Origin: Talinum fruticosum
Lineage: Eukaryota > Streptophyta > Magnoliopsida > Caryophyllales > Talinaceae
Assembly: GCA_021018815.1 (NCBI GenBank)
Contig: JAITYX010000063.1
Location: forward strand, 2,159,501 to 2,223,500
Direction of reading: 5' to 3'
Length of the DNA stretch: 64,000 nucleotides
Shown here: positions 23,645 to 34,860 of the stretch, one piece after another
Position numbering within the stretch: the first letter of the stretch is position 1
Layout: each line of letters begins with the position of its first letter
Position numbers and translations under genes: made by a program
The notes under the pieces: model-generated
Databases searched by the model: none
What the model was told of the DNA's origin: nothing
What the model saw: only the letters and a program-made list of their open reading frames with translations

Positions 23645-24078
23645 ACAAGGTATTTGAGAATCTTCGTAGTTGCAGCAAACTTGTTTCTAGGGATTACAAC
23701 GATGCGAGGGTATTTGGGGGTCCTTGGCGACTTAAATGTCTTTGGCTCGTGGAAGGTGACTTTGGTCCCGATCTTCTTAGTTTTATTCTTCAAGGTTGAT
23801 GAACCTGATTTCACAGTAGGGCAGCTTCAAGGTATTTGAGAATCTTCTTAGTTGCAGCAAACTTGTTTCTAGGGATTACACTGATGCAAGGGTATTTGGG
23901 GTTCCTTGGCGGCCTGTGGAAGGTGACTTTGGTCTTGATCTTCTTAGTTTTCTTCTTCAAGGTTGATGAACCTGATTTCACAGCTGGGCAGCTTCAATGT
24001 CTTTGGCCTGTGGAAGGTGACTTTGGTCCCGATCTTCTTAGTTTTCTTCTTCAAGGTTGATGAACCTGATTTAACAAC
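23645..24078 (-). pseudogene. RPL23A: Tandemly duplicated fragments of ribosomal protein L23a gene
   Basis: On the minus strand, frame 23814-23629 encodes KTKKIGTKVTFHEPKTFKSP followed by [20 protein letters not shown] and KILKYL. This matches the conserved start of the globular part of plant L23a ('[18 protein letters not shown].....PKYPRIS.PPRNKLD.Y.ILKYPLT'). A second copy (about 23997-23830) and a third shorter copy (about 24078-23998) repeat the [20 protein letters not shown] segment. The rest of the gene is absent. The fragments lie inside the MULE-like element, pointing to transposon capture, followed by local duplication. Confidence 0.75.
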
Positions 24079-25094
24079 CAATTGACAGGGGGATAAGAGA
24101 AAGCCAACACACATAAACAATAGCTTGGAACATACAAAATCCAACCATTAATAGATATACAAAATCCAACCAAAACAAAATCCTTCCTATTCTTTCACCA
24201 TGTTTGTCTTTGGCCTTCAAGAATTTGCACATTTGCCTACATTTGCACATTAGCCTACATTTGCACATTTTCACATTTGCACAAAATCTAACCATTAAGA
24301 AAAAGACAGGGGGATGTCGGAGGCATTAGCCTACATTTGCACATTTGCACATTTGCCTACATTTGCACATTTTCACATTTCACATTTGCAGAAAGATTGA
24401 TTCTATTGAACCCTTGATTGACTGCCTCCCGCTTGACTCCTCTACAAAAAAGTGATAGGTAATAACTCACGGTTCAATAGATGAACAAGCAACCAAAATT
24501 CACAAAGCTTCTTATAGCAAGATGCAATTTCCTTTTGTATTATTTTTCCACCAGCGTGTTTTTTTATATTCTCTCGTATATTGATCAACTGTAATCTTTG
24601 CCTCGCTGCAGTCAATAGGTTCTTTGCAGAAGTACTCAATAGGATCTTTTGAATTGCTGAGCAAAGCCGCACCTTTTCAAGCTCTCTCTCTTATTGTGTT
24701 TCGTCCTTTTATTGATTACTACCTCAACGGGAAATAGGATCTTTTGAATTATGAGCCATATGTCGGGGCAATGAGAACAAGCAAGAGCCACAAATACTAC
24801 TAGCAAATTTTAATGCAACCAAGAATTTCCCACATCTCAAACTTGGTATATATACGGACACTTCGTGAAATAAAAGCCGAAGCCACTAACGAGATATGAG
24901 TATAGTTTAGCAATGAAAACTCACAGCCAATAAATTTCCCACATGTCAAACTGAAGCCACTAACTGAAGCAACTTGCGGGGCTTCCAATAAAAATTTAGC
25001 AATGAGCAAAATTGGAGCCCTATTCCATAAAGTTGAGTACACATGAACCGAGAATAAGAAAACCAGGCATAAATGAAAGAAAATTGATAATTTT
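24079..25094. other. MULE interior, unassigned
   Basis: Contains a short tandem of the motif cctacatttgcacattt (about 24235-24280 and 24327-24385). Otherwise no recognised coding sequence. Short frames here (24071-24295, 24442-24672, 24800-25042 minus) have no domain. Confidence 0.4.
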
Positions 25095-25734
25095 CCGTAA
25101 AAAATGGAGAAAGCTCATACTTGCGTAAACAAAATTGGAGTTCAAATACTCAATTGAATTGAGCAAGAAATTCGCAAAGACAAAGAAATTACCTAATTAG
25201 AACGTGAATTCGCAATTTTGAAAACCCTAATTTCGCACTGAAAAGGAAAGCTTTTACCTTGAGTGGTTCGCAGGTGATGGAGAGAGAGAGAGCAACGATG
25301 GGCTGATGCCGAGGGAGGTCTGGCGGTGGCGGTGGGAGTCCGACGGCGACAGTCTGTCGTCAGTGGCTACCGCGATTGGCTGGGCGGACTCCGGCGAGGA
25401 GAGAGAACAGAGGAAGCAAGAGAGAGAGAGGAGGAAGCGAGGTGGGCGAATTCCGAGAGACGGGGGCGACCGGGTGGATAGAGGCGACGGCGGACATCCG
25501 ACGGTGACAGTCGGCGGCGGGTGGCTACGCCGGCGGCTGGTCGGCGAGTCTGTCCGGCGAGAGTCGAGAGAAAGAGAGGTTTTGAATTTTGCAAATGGGA
25601 AATGTCGGAGAGCAGCGAGACCCCTACCCCTAAATTTTTTAATTATAAAACTTCCTTTTAATTTAAGCCGTTAGATCAAGATTGGACGGTCAAGATTGAA
25701 AGTACTTACTTAAAGGGGGAGTGTACCTAAAGAG
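25095..25734 (-). repeat. Right terminal inverted repeat of the MULE-like element
   Basis: Reverse complement of the left TIR, with several small indels in the GC-rich part. The open frame at 25306-25674 is the antisense of this CT-rich leader and is not a gene. Confidence 0.65.
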
Positions 25735-25752
25735 GGTGCTTACTTGAACCCT

Positions 25753-25756
<4 letters not shown>

Positions 25757-25788
<32 letters not shown>
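25757..25788. repeat. (TA)n microsatellite
   Basis: About 16 TA units immediately outside the right MULE TIR. Confidence 0.9.
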
Positions 25789-25789
<1 letters not shown>

Positions 25790-25794
25790 TCCAT

Positions 25795-26335
25795 GACACA
25801 AATAACAAATTGATTCGGGTATTTCCTGGACAATTCCACCTTACCTATCACATCACCAGCCAACTGGGCCTAATCGATCGGATAAGGAAGATATCGGCCC
25901 AAGCCAACCCTTAACGGGCCAGGTAAAAGCCCAAAGCCCATTAGGGTTAGGGTTTCCCTAAACCACGGTAAATTACTATTCTACCCCTTTAAAATCTCAT
26001 TATAAATACACATAATTTCCCAACTCCATGGGGCATGATGTTTATATTCCACAAATCTCATTTTCCTCATAATCACACATTCAAGCTTCCAATCTCTCAA
26101 GCTCTTAAGCTCCCCGAGCACATCGAGGAAGATTTCCTCGATCCCTTCAATCAAGTCAATCACTAACTTGAGCGTCGCAGAGGCGTTCGTTAGGATCCAC
26201 CATCCGGGCTTCGCCTTTTGCTTGGTTCAAACAGTCGCCACACGGAATCGGATCGATCGTGCCACATCCTCGAGACCGGAGCAATAAATCCTTCCTCTCT
26301 CCGAATCAACATCCACATCATTAACTTAGTTTTCT
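25795..26335 (+). mobile_element. Probable LTR-retrotransposon LTR fragment
   Basis: The sequence has the layout of a plant LTR: ccttaacgggcc and attagggttagggttt upstream, a tataaatac box at about 26000, a polyadenylation-like CT/AT zone, then 'aacttgagcgtcgcagaggcgtt', a motif often seen near the U5 end of Gypsy LTRs. I did not find clear TG..CA ends, a second LTR or a target duplication, so it is a fragment or a solo LTR with eroded ends. Confidence 0.4.
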
Positions 26336-26339
26336 CCGG

Positions 26340-27110
26340 AAACACAAATGTAGTGTTACATATACAAGTCAAGAATAAAATACTACTACCATACCAAAGT
26401 ACAGGAGACATTAGATAAAATAAAACTAAAACAACTTCTCATCCATCAAGTTGTGAAATTTGTTCAGTAAATAATTCACTACATTTAAATTCTTAAATAA
26501 TCTACGTAAAAGAAATTCAAATAATGATCAATAAAATAGACAAAATAGATTTTATAAACAAAATAATTGTAATTTAAAGTAATTATATTTATTTTCAAAA
26601 TTGAAATTCATAACCTCTTAGATCTTGTAATATATTAATTGAAAAAAATTAACTTATCTTTGCATCATAATAAGGCATATGACTAGTTTACGACTTACGA
26701 TTGATTATTACGTTCAAGTATTTATTGGCTACATAGGTTGTGCTCAACACTAATTTTTGGAGAAAGTAAAATACTATTTATTTAAAAATTTTAACATAGT
26801 GATTACAATTTTATATATTATTTTTGAAAAATACTCGATAACGTTTTCTAAAACGAGTACCTAGTGTTTGCACATGTATTTCTGAAATTCTCCTTTTTAT
26901 TTTCTAAATTTTTTTATCAATTAAGTCTTTTAAGTCATTTTATACAAATATGCTATTTAAAGAGTTATTATTACTAAACACACTTATCTTAAATCGGTAG
27001 TTAAATATCTAACCACTAGTCAATAACGAGTTAATCGCTAATAAAACAATTACAACTAATAAAATAACTAACCACTAGTAAAACAATTAATTTTACTAAA
27101 TACGCCCATA
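26340..27110. other. AT-rich intergenic DNA
   Basis: No gene. The part at 26990-27110 contains short repeats of 'aaccactagt' and 'aaaacaatta', which could be the remnant of a MITE cut by the Tat element's insertion. Not resolved. Confidence 0.4.
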
Positions 27111-27115
27111 GTAGT
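27111..27115. repeat. 5-bp target-site duplication of the Tat element (left)
   Basis: GTAGT immediately outside the left LTR. The same 5-mer is at 39794-39798 outside the right LTR. Confidence 0.85.
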
Positions 27116-27751
27116 TGTAAATACAAATTTCGAGTCTAAAATAAATAAAGATCGGAAATTAGGAAACAAATATAATTTGTATTGATTTTTGTTTAATGGG
27201 TACAATCTCTCGTATTGAATACGATAAACGTAATCCTCCGATTCAATCTCCTTGGAACTTGAATGATTCGAGGCGTTGTAGCTTGATCTCGAACGTTGAT
27301 GTTGGGGTAGATGATGAACGCTGAATGGTTCTTGATATGGATGTGATGAGAGTCTTGAATTTGAATCGTTGACTCGATTTACGAACGGTTGCGAGACTTT
27401 GATCCTTGGCGCTTGGAAGTTGGATGTTGTTTGCGGTTTGAGCTCCGGATTTCGCAGATGATGAATGTGTGTAAAAAATGAGGAAATGACCTCTATTTAT
27501 AACTTTTTGGAGTTAGGGTTTGGCTTGAGCTTTGGCTAGCCATAATTTAGTAATTATTTATTAAAAGAAATATTTACTATTTACTGCATCATCAACGACA
27601 CGTGGCAATTTCTAATTGGTTGAAATTTGATTTCTTTTTATTTTAATTTTAAAGGCTTTCAGAGTTAATTTTACACGTGTCAATTTGCAATAGGTGGAAT
27701 TAATTTTCACGTGGCGACATATAGTTGGCTAACGAATTTTTGCCTCCTACA
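27116..27751 (-). repeat. 3' LTR of the Tat element
   Basis: In element orientation it starts TGTAGGAGGC and ends ..TTTACA. It aligns along its full length with 39155-39793, with scattered substitutions and small indels. Confidence 0.92.
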
Positions 27752-29800
27752 AATGCCCCTTCGAAAATCGACTGCGTGCACGAGCTTTCTTAAGTGCTTG
27801 GAGCGGTGGAATCTCGAATATTTAAAAGATGATCGATACAGGTGAATTTTAAAATCACCGTCTCGATTTTTTTTTTTTAGCCTAATTTACTGTGGCCATT
27901 ATAGTTTATGGTTTCAAAGTAGGAAATAAGTCTTGGGTTATGGGTCATGGTTTGGCAGTGTCATTTCCCCTTCCATTTATTCAAAACCCACGCTATTCTC
28001 TCTCACTTTCCCAAAACATCACTGGCTTCTCTTTCTCATCAAAACCTTCATGGCTTCACCATCTCACCTTCTTCCTTTTCATCCCGGCAGCGCTAGGCTT
28101 CGCCGGAGCAACGCCTGCCGCCGCCGACTTCTTCCGGTCCCGAAGTCAGCGCCTTTCCGGTGGCAGGTCTCCGTCGGGGCAGCCGTCCTTCGAGCTTCCC
28201 GGCCGTCGATTGCATCGCCGTCTGTCACCAGCCCTGCCGCCGGTCGACGACTTCGTGTTGGGTAAAGGCCGCGACGCCATTTTCCGGCTTCGATCTGGGC
28301 AAAAAGCAATGGTACCGTTTTCCAGGGTTCGACCCAACTGGTATGTGCGTATCCTATTTTTTTTATTTTTTTCGGCGAGTTCTGAACCCGGGATTTCTCT
28401 TTCCTCTTGTTTTCAGACTCCAGCGACCTGGTTCTGCTTCGAACTCCAAGGGTTACTGGATTTTCTTATGAACATGGGCGGAGCCTTTCAGACCTTGGAG
28501 CAACGGTGGTCGAAGGAAGCGGAGGGAAATGAATTATGAGGTGGTGGAGTTGGAGAGGAGTGAAACTGAAATTTGGGGGCTCTCAGTTGTGGTTATTGTG
28601 ATTCCCGTTCTACTTTGTAATCTGATAGAACCCCATTGATCTTCTCTTTTTCAATTTTCAGATTTTCCAATGTTTCTGGTATTGCCCTTCTAAAATTACT
28701 TAGATGTGGCAGTTTGCTTTCCCTTCGATTTTGCCTTGGATTTCGTCTTCTCTGTCCTGGGCTTTTGATCTTGGCTTTTCTGTTTCTCCCCTGTTTGGTA
28801 AGCAAAGGGTCGGTGGCATTTGAAGAGTTTGTATTTTTTAAACTATCATTTATCCGAGAAAGATAAAAACTGAAAAGTTTGTAACTGACTGAGCATTTAA
28901 GTCTCAGCCTCAGTGATGATTATATAAACGCATTATAGTTGTTCTTCTTACTCCCTGTACTGCGTTATTGTTCTTGCCCCTGTGCTTCTTGGCTTTCCCG
29001 GATTGCAGGTTCTATTTCATCTTTCCTCTTTTTTTTTTTATTTTTTTATTTTTTATAATCTGGAAGGAGATATGCAACTTGAATATGGCTTGCTCTGTGT
29101 TTCTTTTGTTGTTGTGTGTGCCGACTGTTAGCTCTGAAATTTTAGTTTGATATTGAATTCTGCCTGTGAAGTTTGTGGCAGTCTCCGGAAAAGTTTCTCG
29201 TTGACAATAAGAGTTATCGGCTAGCTTTAGGCAGTCACAACAAGATAATTTAATCACCTAGCTAAGAAAAAACTGAGAAAAATGGGATCTTTTGGGGAAG
29301 CAGTACAGTCTTCAGAAACCACGACTCGTAGTGACAGCCTTCAGAAAATTTAATCATCTAGCTTTAGGCAGTCTTCAGAAAATTTGGTACCCCTTATTGT
29401 ACCCCTTTTTTTTTTTCTTTTTTCAGCTGCAAATTATCTGTTTGATTGTAAATTGCTTTTTAGTCTTTTGCTCTTTTTTTTCCCCCTGACTGTTTTGATG
29501 TTTATGATTGATTTTTTTTTTTCAATCCTTTTCTTCATGTGGGAAAGTGGTATCGATGATGGGCATTTGATGATATCCCCTGTTTTGGGGTCTCTTTTTA
29601 TTTGGTTGCTCAGTTGTTTGGGGAACCGGAGGAAATGGAGTCTTTCGGGGATGCTGGGATTTTTTTTTTGTTTTTGCGTGTGAAATATTGACGGCAATTT
29701 TCATATGATTTTTTTATTTTTTCAAAAATGACTGCTAATGTCGTTGTTGCAAACTTCACTGTTGTTATTCGGAGTGGATCATTCACGTCAACATTTGACT
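27752..29800 (+). other. Antisense gene-like leader inside the Tat element
   Basis: On the plus strand, opposite to the element, this region resembles the start of a plant gene. A pyrimidine-rich leader (27960-28050) precedes a GC-rich open segment (27892-28539, with ATG codons at 27892 and 28050 in different frames), then T-rich intron-like DNA with GT donors (for example at 28340). Translated products are low-complexity Ser/Arg/Pro-rich and match no family I recognise. Tat elements are known to carry extra open frames in antisense orientation here. No continuous spliced model could be fixed by eye. Confidence 0.4.
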
Positions 29801-29809
29801 CGGAAACAT

Positions 29810-30680
29810 TAAAGCGAGCCATTCAACTCATCCGGTTTAGAGACGTTAGAACAATTTATTTGATTCTAAGTCTCAAAATTGGCCATCCGATTTATTCAAC
29901 CTGGGTGACGTAGAGCTTCAAAACGAACCATCTCGACTTATCCGGTTTAGAGACGTTAGAACAATTTATTTGATTCTAAGTCTCAAAACGAGCCATCCGA
30001 TTTATTCAACCCGAGCGACTCATAGCTTCAAAGCGAGCCATCCGACTTATCCGGTTTAGAGACGTTAGAACAATTTATTTGATTCTAAGTCTCAAAACGA
30101 GTCATCCGATTTATTCAACCCGGGCGACTCATAGCTTGAACGAGCCATCCGACTTATCCAGGTTTAGAGACGTTAGAACAATTTATTTGATTCTAAGTCT
30201 CAAAACGAGTCATCCGATTTATTCAACCCGGGCGACTCATAGCTTGAGCGAGCCATCCGACTTATCCGGTTTAGAGACGTTAGAACAATTTATTTGATTC
30301 TAAATCTTAAAACGGGCCATCCGATTTATTCAACCCGGGCGACTCATAGCTTTAGAACGAGCCATCCGACTTATCCGGTTTAGAGACGTTAGAACAATTT
30401 ATTTGATTCTAAGCCTCGAAACGGGCCATTCGATTTATTCAACCCAGGCGACTCATAGTTTCGAACGAGGCATCCGACTTATCCGGTTTAGAGACGTTAG
30501 AACAATTTATTTGATTCTAAGTCTCAAAATGGGTCATCCGATTTATTCAATCCAGGCGACTCATAGCTTTAGAACGAGCCATCCGACTTATCCGATTTAG
30601 CGACGTTAGAACAATTTATTTGATTCTAAGCCTCAAAACGGGCCATCCGATTTATTCAACCCAGAGATATTAGCGTCATT
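29810..30680. repeat. Tandem array, eight copies of a 107-110-bp unit, inside the Tat element
   Basis: The core TAGAGACGTTAGAACAATTT begins at 29838, 29948, 30057, 30165, 30272, 30381, 30489 and (with one change) 30598. Each unit continues with ttatttgattctaag, a gagccatccgatttattcaa segment and cgactcatagctt. Copies differ by a few substitutions and one- or two-base indels. It lies between the integrase region and the 3' LTR. Confidence 0.93.
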
Positions 30681-30688
30681 CTCCTCCT

Positions 30689-31145
30689 TTGCCGAAGACG
30701 ATGGTTTATTTTCCGGAATCATCATCTAATTCCTCGACACCATTAGTCGTTATTTTGGACAGAAAAGATGATCCTATTGAAGGAGTGACATTCCTGGTAG
30801 ATCCACCAACACCACTTTCCTCCAAACAGTCTCGCTTGAAGACGACCTTACATAGTCATGTTGGAGTGTGGAGTGTACTTGAGACATGTTCTTGAAGCTT
30901 ACTTCGCCACTTTTTACAGCTCCAATCCCTTCTAGAGAACGAGTCAAGGTCGAAGAGCGAAGTTGCGGGATTCGTTCAAGGAGAAGGAAGCTTTATTGAA
31001 GAAGGTCAACGATGATACATCATCTCTTCAAAAGGAGGTTGCTTGCATTGGATGCTATCCCTCAAGCTACCGAAGTGGAGATAACTCGAGGTTGAAGCGA
31101 CCAAAAGACGTGTCCGAGAGCTTTTAGGCACTTTGGATGGATAAA
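30689..31145 (+). pseudogene. Antisense ORF remnant of the Tat element
   Basis: The plus strand encodes MPKTMVYFPESSSNSSTPLV, then Asp/Pro-rich sequence. After frame breaks it has a charged, heptad-like tail (KLRDSFKEKEALLKKV, DDTSSLQKEVA) ending near 31143 (EATKRRVRELLGTLDG). The order, an acidic or Ser/Pro-rich part followed by a short coiled coil and stop, resembles the C-terminal part of antisense proteins carried by Tat elements. That family assignment is inference; the frame is broken several times. Confidence 0.4.
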
Positions 31146-31619
31146 CTTTATTTAGTGCTCGTTATCTTAGACTCCCCCTTTTTTATTGCAATTTATTATC
31201 ATGCTTTTTCCCTTAGAACTTTGAAATCATTCACTATTGTCACTAGTTGAGTATATTGCAATAAGACTACGACTTTACTTTAAGTTTATGCAGTAAAGAT
31301 GTGATAATGTATGCAATACCCACAAACTTTATTTATCTTTCTTCTTTTGCAGCTGTGCTCAAGTTTATTCTCAAGCTGCCTACGTACCTACGGGGATTAC
31401 AATACCCTAAAGGATCAAGCCAAACGTAGTTCAAACTGAAAGGAATGCATTATTTTATTGAAATTTTTTTTTCGCCGTTCACAGTTTATACTCTTGCGGG
31501 CCGAAGTAGCACATTTAATTTCAACTTACAAGAATGAGCGAGTTTAGGCTCTTGCTTAGGAGCTTACAAGAGACGACAATCAAGAATGATAAATCTTCAA
31601 GAATTTCCCATTTATAGGG

Positions 31620-32660
31620 CCAACTCATACTCCTTCGGTGTCAACTATCTTGTAGGCACCATTTGTGTAGACTTCCCGCACCACATAAGGACCATCCCAC
31701 TTTGAAGTGAACTTGCTTCCAGTCTTGTGAGACATGATGATTGGTCTTCTTACTGCAAGTACCTGATCTCCTACTTGAAACGAGTGCGGTCGAACCTTCT
31801 TGTTGAATGCCCGAGATAGGCGAGTTGATAACATTCTAACTTCGTTGTGCTTGAAGTCTTTTTTCATCGAAGGCGTCCAACTCGGCTAAACGAAGCTTGT
31901 GATTTTCATCTTCTGTCAAGCCCTCTTGTATGGCAATACGAAAGGATGGAATCCGAAGTTCTAATGGCAATATAGCTTCAACCCCATAGACCAAAGCAAA
32001 GGGAGTTGAGCTGTGTTGGCGTTTTATACGTGGTTCCGTATGCCCATAGAGCTTCACCTAACCTCTCATGCCAATCCCGTTTTGATTTCGCGACAACCTT
32101 TTTGAGCAAGTTGCACAACGTTTTATTAAAAGCTTCGCCGGGCCATTTGCGGGAGCATTATACATGGAAGACTTGTGTTGAGCAAACTTGAACTTTTCGC
32201 ACTGATCGTTCATTAGACTGTTGAAAAATGGCTTACCATTGTCGATAATGATATATCGAGGTACACCGTATCGATAAATGATATGTGTCCTTATAAAATC
32301 AACAACGTTCTCCTTTTTACTTCCCTCAATGCAATTGCTTCTGCCCATTTTGAGAAATAATCAATAGCGGCCAAGATGTAAGCGTGACCAGCGAGACGAT
32401 TTGGGTGTGATTGGGCCAACAACATCCAATCCCCGGGCTTCAAAAGGCCAAGATGCCACTTGTAGGATGCAACGGTTCCGGAGGTTGATGTATAAAATTT
32501 ACATGAAATTGACAAGCCTCACACTTCTTGGCGTAATCTATGCGAGTCTTGAACCATAGTGGGCCGAAGTAGCCCATCCTTTTGATGCGATCATAGAGTT
32601 TAGGTCCTAACCGATGTGCTCCACATATACCCGAATGAGCTTCCTCCATTGCTTACCTTG
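31620..32660 (-). pseudogene. Integrase of the Tat element, broken
   Basis: The N-terminal zinc-binding region reads EEAHSGICGAHRLGPKLYDR and KKCEACQFH (32649-32500). The core has YILAAIDYFSKWAEAIALRE (catalytic Asp) and YGVPRYIIIDNGKPFFN (second Asp region) at about 32400-32200. The third acidic position falls at a one-base deletion that shifts the frame near 32133. Next come TPFALVYGVEAILPLE (about 32000) and a C-terminal domain FQVGDQVLAVRR...KWDGPYVV (31790-31660). At least three frame changes rule out function. Confidence 0.85.
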
Positions 32661-32919
32661 CTTCTTCCATGCCGAGGCATCGCAACCAAAGACCATGAAA
32701 AGAGCGTCGATATAGCGTCCCATTATAGCGGAGGAAACGCAGAGCTCTCCGTTGAATTTCGTCTTATGCCCGGGATCACTAGAGAGCTTCCCATGTTCTA
32801 AGTAATCGATAAGTGGTTGTCGCCAATCTTCTTCATCCGCTCGCACGCACTTACCGCATTGGTGTCTTCTACAAAAGTTTCATCGAAGGTGTCACAACCT
32901 ATCGGCCACATATTGGAAC

Positions 32920-33414
32920 ATCTATGGTTTCTTCCGCCCCGGTGCCACAATGGCTGCAAGATTTGCAAGCGCGTCAGCCGTCTTGTTAGCACTTCGAGGA
33001 ACATGTTCTAACTTGACCGTGTCCAATCTATCTAGCAATCGTAGGGCATGCTTGTAATACGGAACAAGGTCTTCCTTCTTAACTTCATATTCCTTTAGGA
33101 GTTGATTAATAACCAACTGTGAGTCACCATAAATATCGAGATCTTTTATTCGCATCTCAATTGCCCTCCGAAGACCCGGGATTAACGCTTGATACTCGGC
33201 CATGTTGTTTGAACACAAGCTGGGTAAGTGTGAATGAATATGGGAGAATATGTTTCTCGGGAGAAACAAAGACTACTCCTGCACCAGCACCATCGTGTCT
33301 TGCTGCCCCGTCAAAGTACATTTCCCACGGCGGGAGGATGTCGATGAAAAACACATCTTCTCCGGGAAAATCGTCATTTAGTTCCCAGTGATCCGGTATT
33401 GGATGATCGGCCAA
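32920..33414 (-). pseudogene. Second RNase H (archaeal type) of the Tat element
   Basis: WEMYFDGAARHDGAGAGVVF (first Asp) is followed by NNMAEYQALIPGLRRAIEM (Glu) and DLDIYGDSQLVINQL (Asp), then DALANLAA with the final Asp. These are the four acidic positions of an RNase H fold. A frame change lies near 33230. The location after the RT-linked RNase H and before integrase is specific to Tat-clade Gypsy elements. Confidence 0.85.
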
Positions 33415-33479
33415 GAAGTCTGCTAATGCCTGCCCTTTGATGGCTTTACGTGGGACGTAAACAATGTCGCACTTGCTTT

Positions 33480-34860
33480 AAGAGAACAGACCCACTTTGC
33501 AAGTCTTCCGCTTAAGATTGGCCTTGACAAGATGTACTTAATAGGATCGGCTTTAGAAATGACTTGAGCTGTGTGAGATTGCATATAGTGCCTTAGTTTC
33601 GAATGGCAAATATGAGAGCTAGACGGATCTTCTCAAGCTGGGAGTAATTCAACTCAGCTCCAACCAAAGTACGGCCGAGGTAGTACAAGGCCCGTTCCTT
33701 CCCTTCTTCATTTTTCCGAGCACATAATGCCCCTAGTGATTTATCCTGAGCTGCAATGTAAAGTATTAACGATTTTCCAGGAATTGGTGCCCCTAGTACT
33801 TGGAGGATTGGACAAGTACTTCCTGATGCTCTCAAAAGCCCTATGGCATGACTTGTCCCATTCGAAGAGCGCATCTTTTTCATGAGGTGGCTGAAAGGAT
33901 GACAACGACCAGCCAGATTTGAAATGAACCTTCGAATGTATGCCAACCGACCTTGAAGACCACGAAGCTCTTTGAGATTCTTTGGTTCGAGCATTTCTTG
34001 GATTGCTTTGATCTTTTCATGATCGACCTCAATGCCTCTGTGACGAACAATAAAGCCCAAGAATTTTCCGGAGGTGACACCAAAGGCACATTTGAGTGGA
34101 TTCATCTTCAATCGGCATCTTCGCAGTCGCTCAAAGATTTGACGAAGGTCCTGCAAGTGTTCGACCTTTCCTTGGACTTGACTACTAAGTCATCAACGTA
34201 ACATTCTACTTTCTTATGAAGCATGTCATCGAAGATATTCTGCATTGCCCTCGATATGTGGCCCCGTATTTTTCGGACCGAATGGCATTACTTTATAACA
34301 AAAGATTCCTTTTGGGGTACGGAAGGCTGTTGCTTCTTGATCTTCCGGCGCCATTTGAATTTGATTGTACCCTGCGAGTGCAATCCATGAATGACAAGGC
34401 TTCATGTCCGGTGGTGGAGTCAATCATGAGCTCGGTGACTGGTAGCGGAAAATCATCTTTTGGACAAGCCTCATTCGAGATCCCGGAAGTCTACACGGAT
34501 GCGAAGTTGACCATTTTTCTTCCTCACGAGAACGATATTTGCGATCCATGTTGGGTATTTTACCTCACGAATGAATCCCGCCTCTATGAGTTTGTTGACC
34601 TCCCTTTTGATTTCGAGTACTAACTCCGGGCGGAAGCGCCTCGAGGTCTGTTTCTTAGGGAAACTCCCTTTCTTATCGCCGAGCAATGGATTGCAACTCC
34701 GGGGTCTAGCCTTGGCATTTCTTTGTAACTCCATGCGAATACATCCTTGTACTCCGAGAGAAGGTTAAAATACTCGTTCTCTTCCTCTTGTGTAAGTAAG
34801 GAATTTACATAGATAGGGCGCGATTCCTCATCGGTTCCAAGATTCAATTCTTTCAAATCG
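33480..34860 (-). pseudogene. Reverse transcriptase and linked RNase H of the Tat element
   Basis: RT blocks in order: EVNKLIEAGFIREVKYPTW and NIVLVRKKNGQLRIRVDFRD (34640-34475), QMAPEDQEATAFRTPKG and FCYKVMPFGPKNTG (34370-34250), the catalytic YVDD (34189-34200, minus), and CAFGVTSGKFLGFIV (34090-34040). The linked RNase H has LILYIAAQDKSLGALC (the catalytic Asp is in the AAQDKS stretch) and GAELNYSQLEKIRLALIFA (33680-33610). Frame breaks occur between the blocks. Confidence 0.88.

Larger units (their letters stand above)
21359..25734. mobile_element. MULE-like element with long TIRs carrying host-gene fragments (Pack-MULE candidate)
   Basis: The long terminal inverted repeats are about 21359-22060 and, inverted, 25095-25734. 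They share tctttaggtacact at the outer edge, caatcttgatctaaYggctt and aaattaaaagga further in, a CT/GC-rich zone with cctcggcatcRgcccatcgt, and attagggttttcaaaattgc and aattcRYgttctaattaggt at the inner edge. Such half-kilobase TIRs are typical of Mutator-like elements. No MURA transposase is seen. The interior holds a LINE 3' end, two tRNA-like sequences and tandem fragments of the ribosomal protein gene RPL23A. Outer limits are uncertain by about 25 bp and no 9-bp target duplication was confirmed. Confidence 0.68.

Noticed and set aside
27892..28539. 215-codon plus-strand open frame as an independent host gene
   Set aside because: It lies inside the Tat element between integrase and 3' LTR, is low-complexity Ser/Arg/Pro-rich and has no recognisable domain. 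Kept only as part of the antisense region.
29810..30680. CRISPR-like array
   Set aside because: The repeats are contiguous 109-bp units without unique spacers, in a plant retrotransposon.
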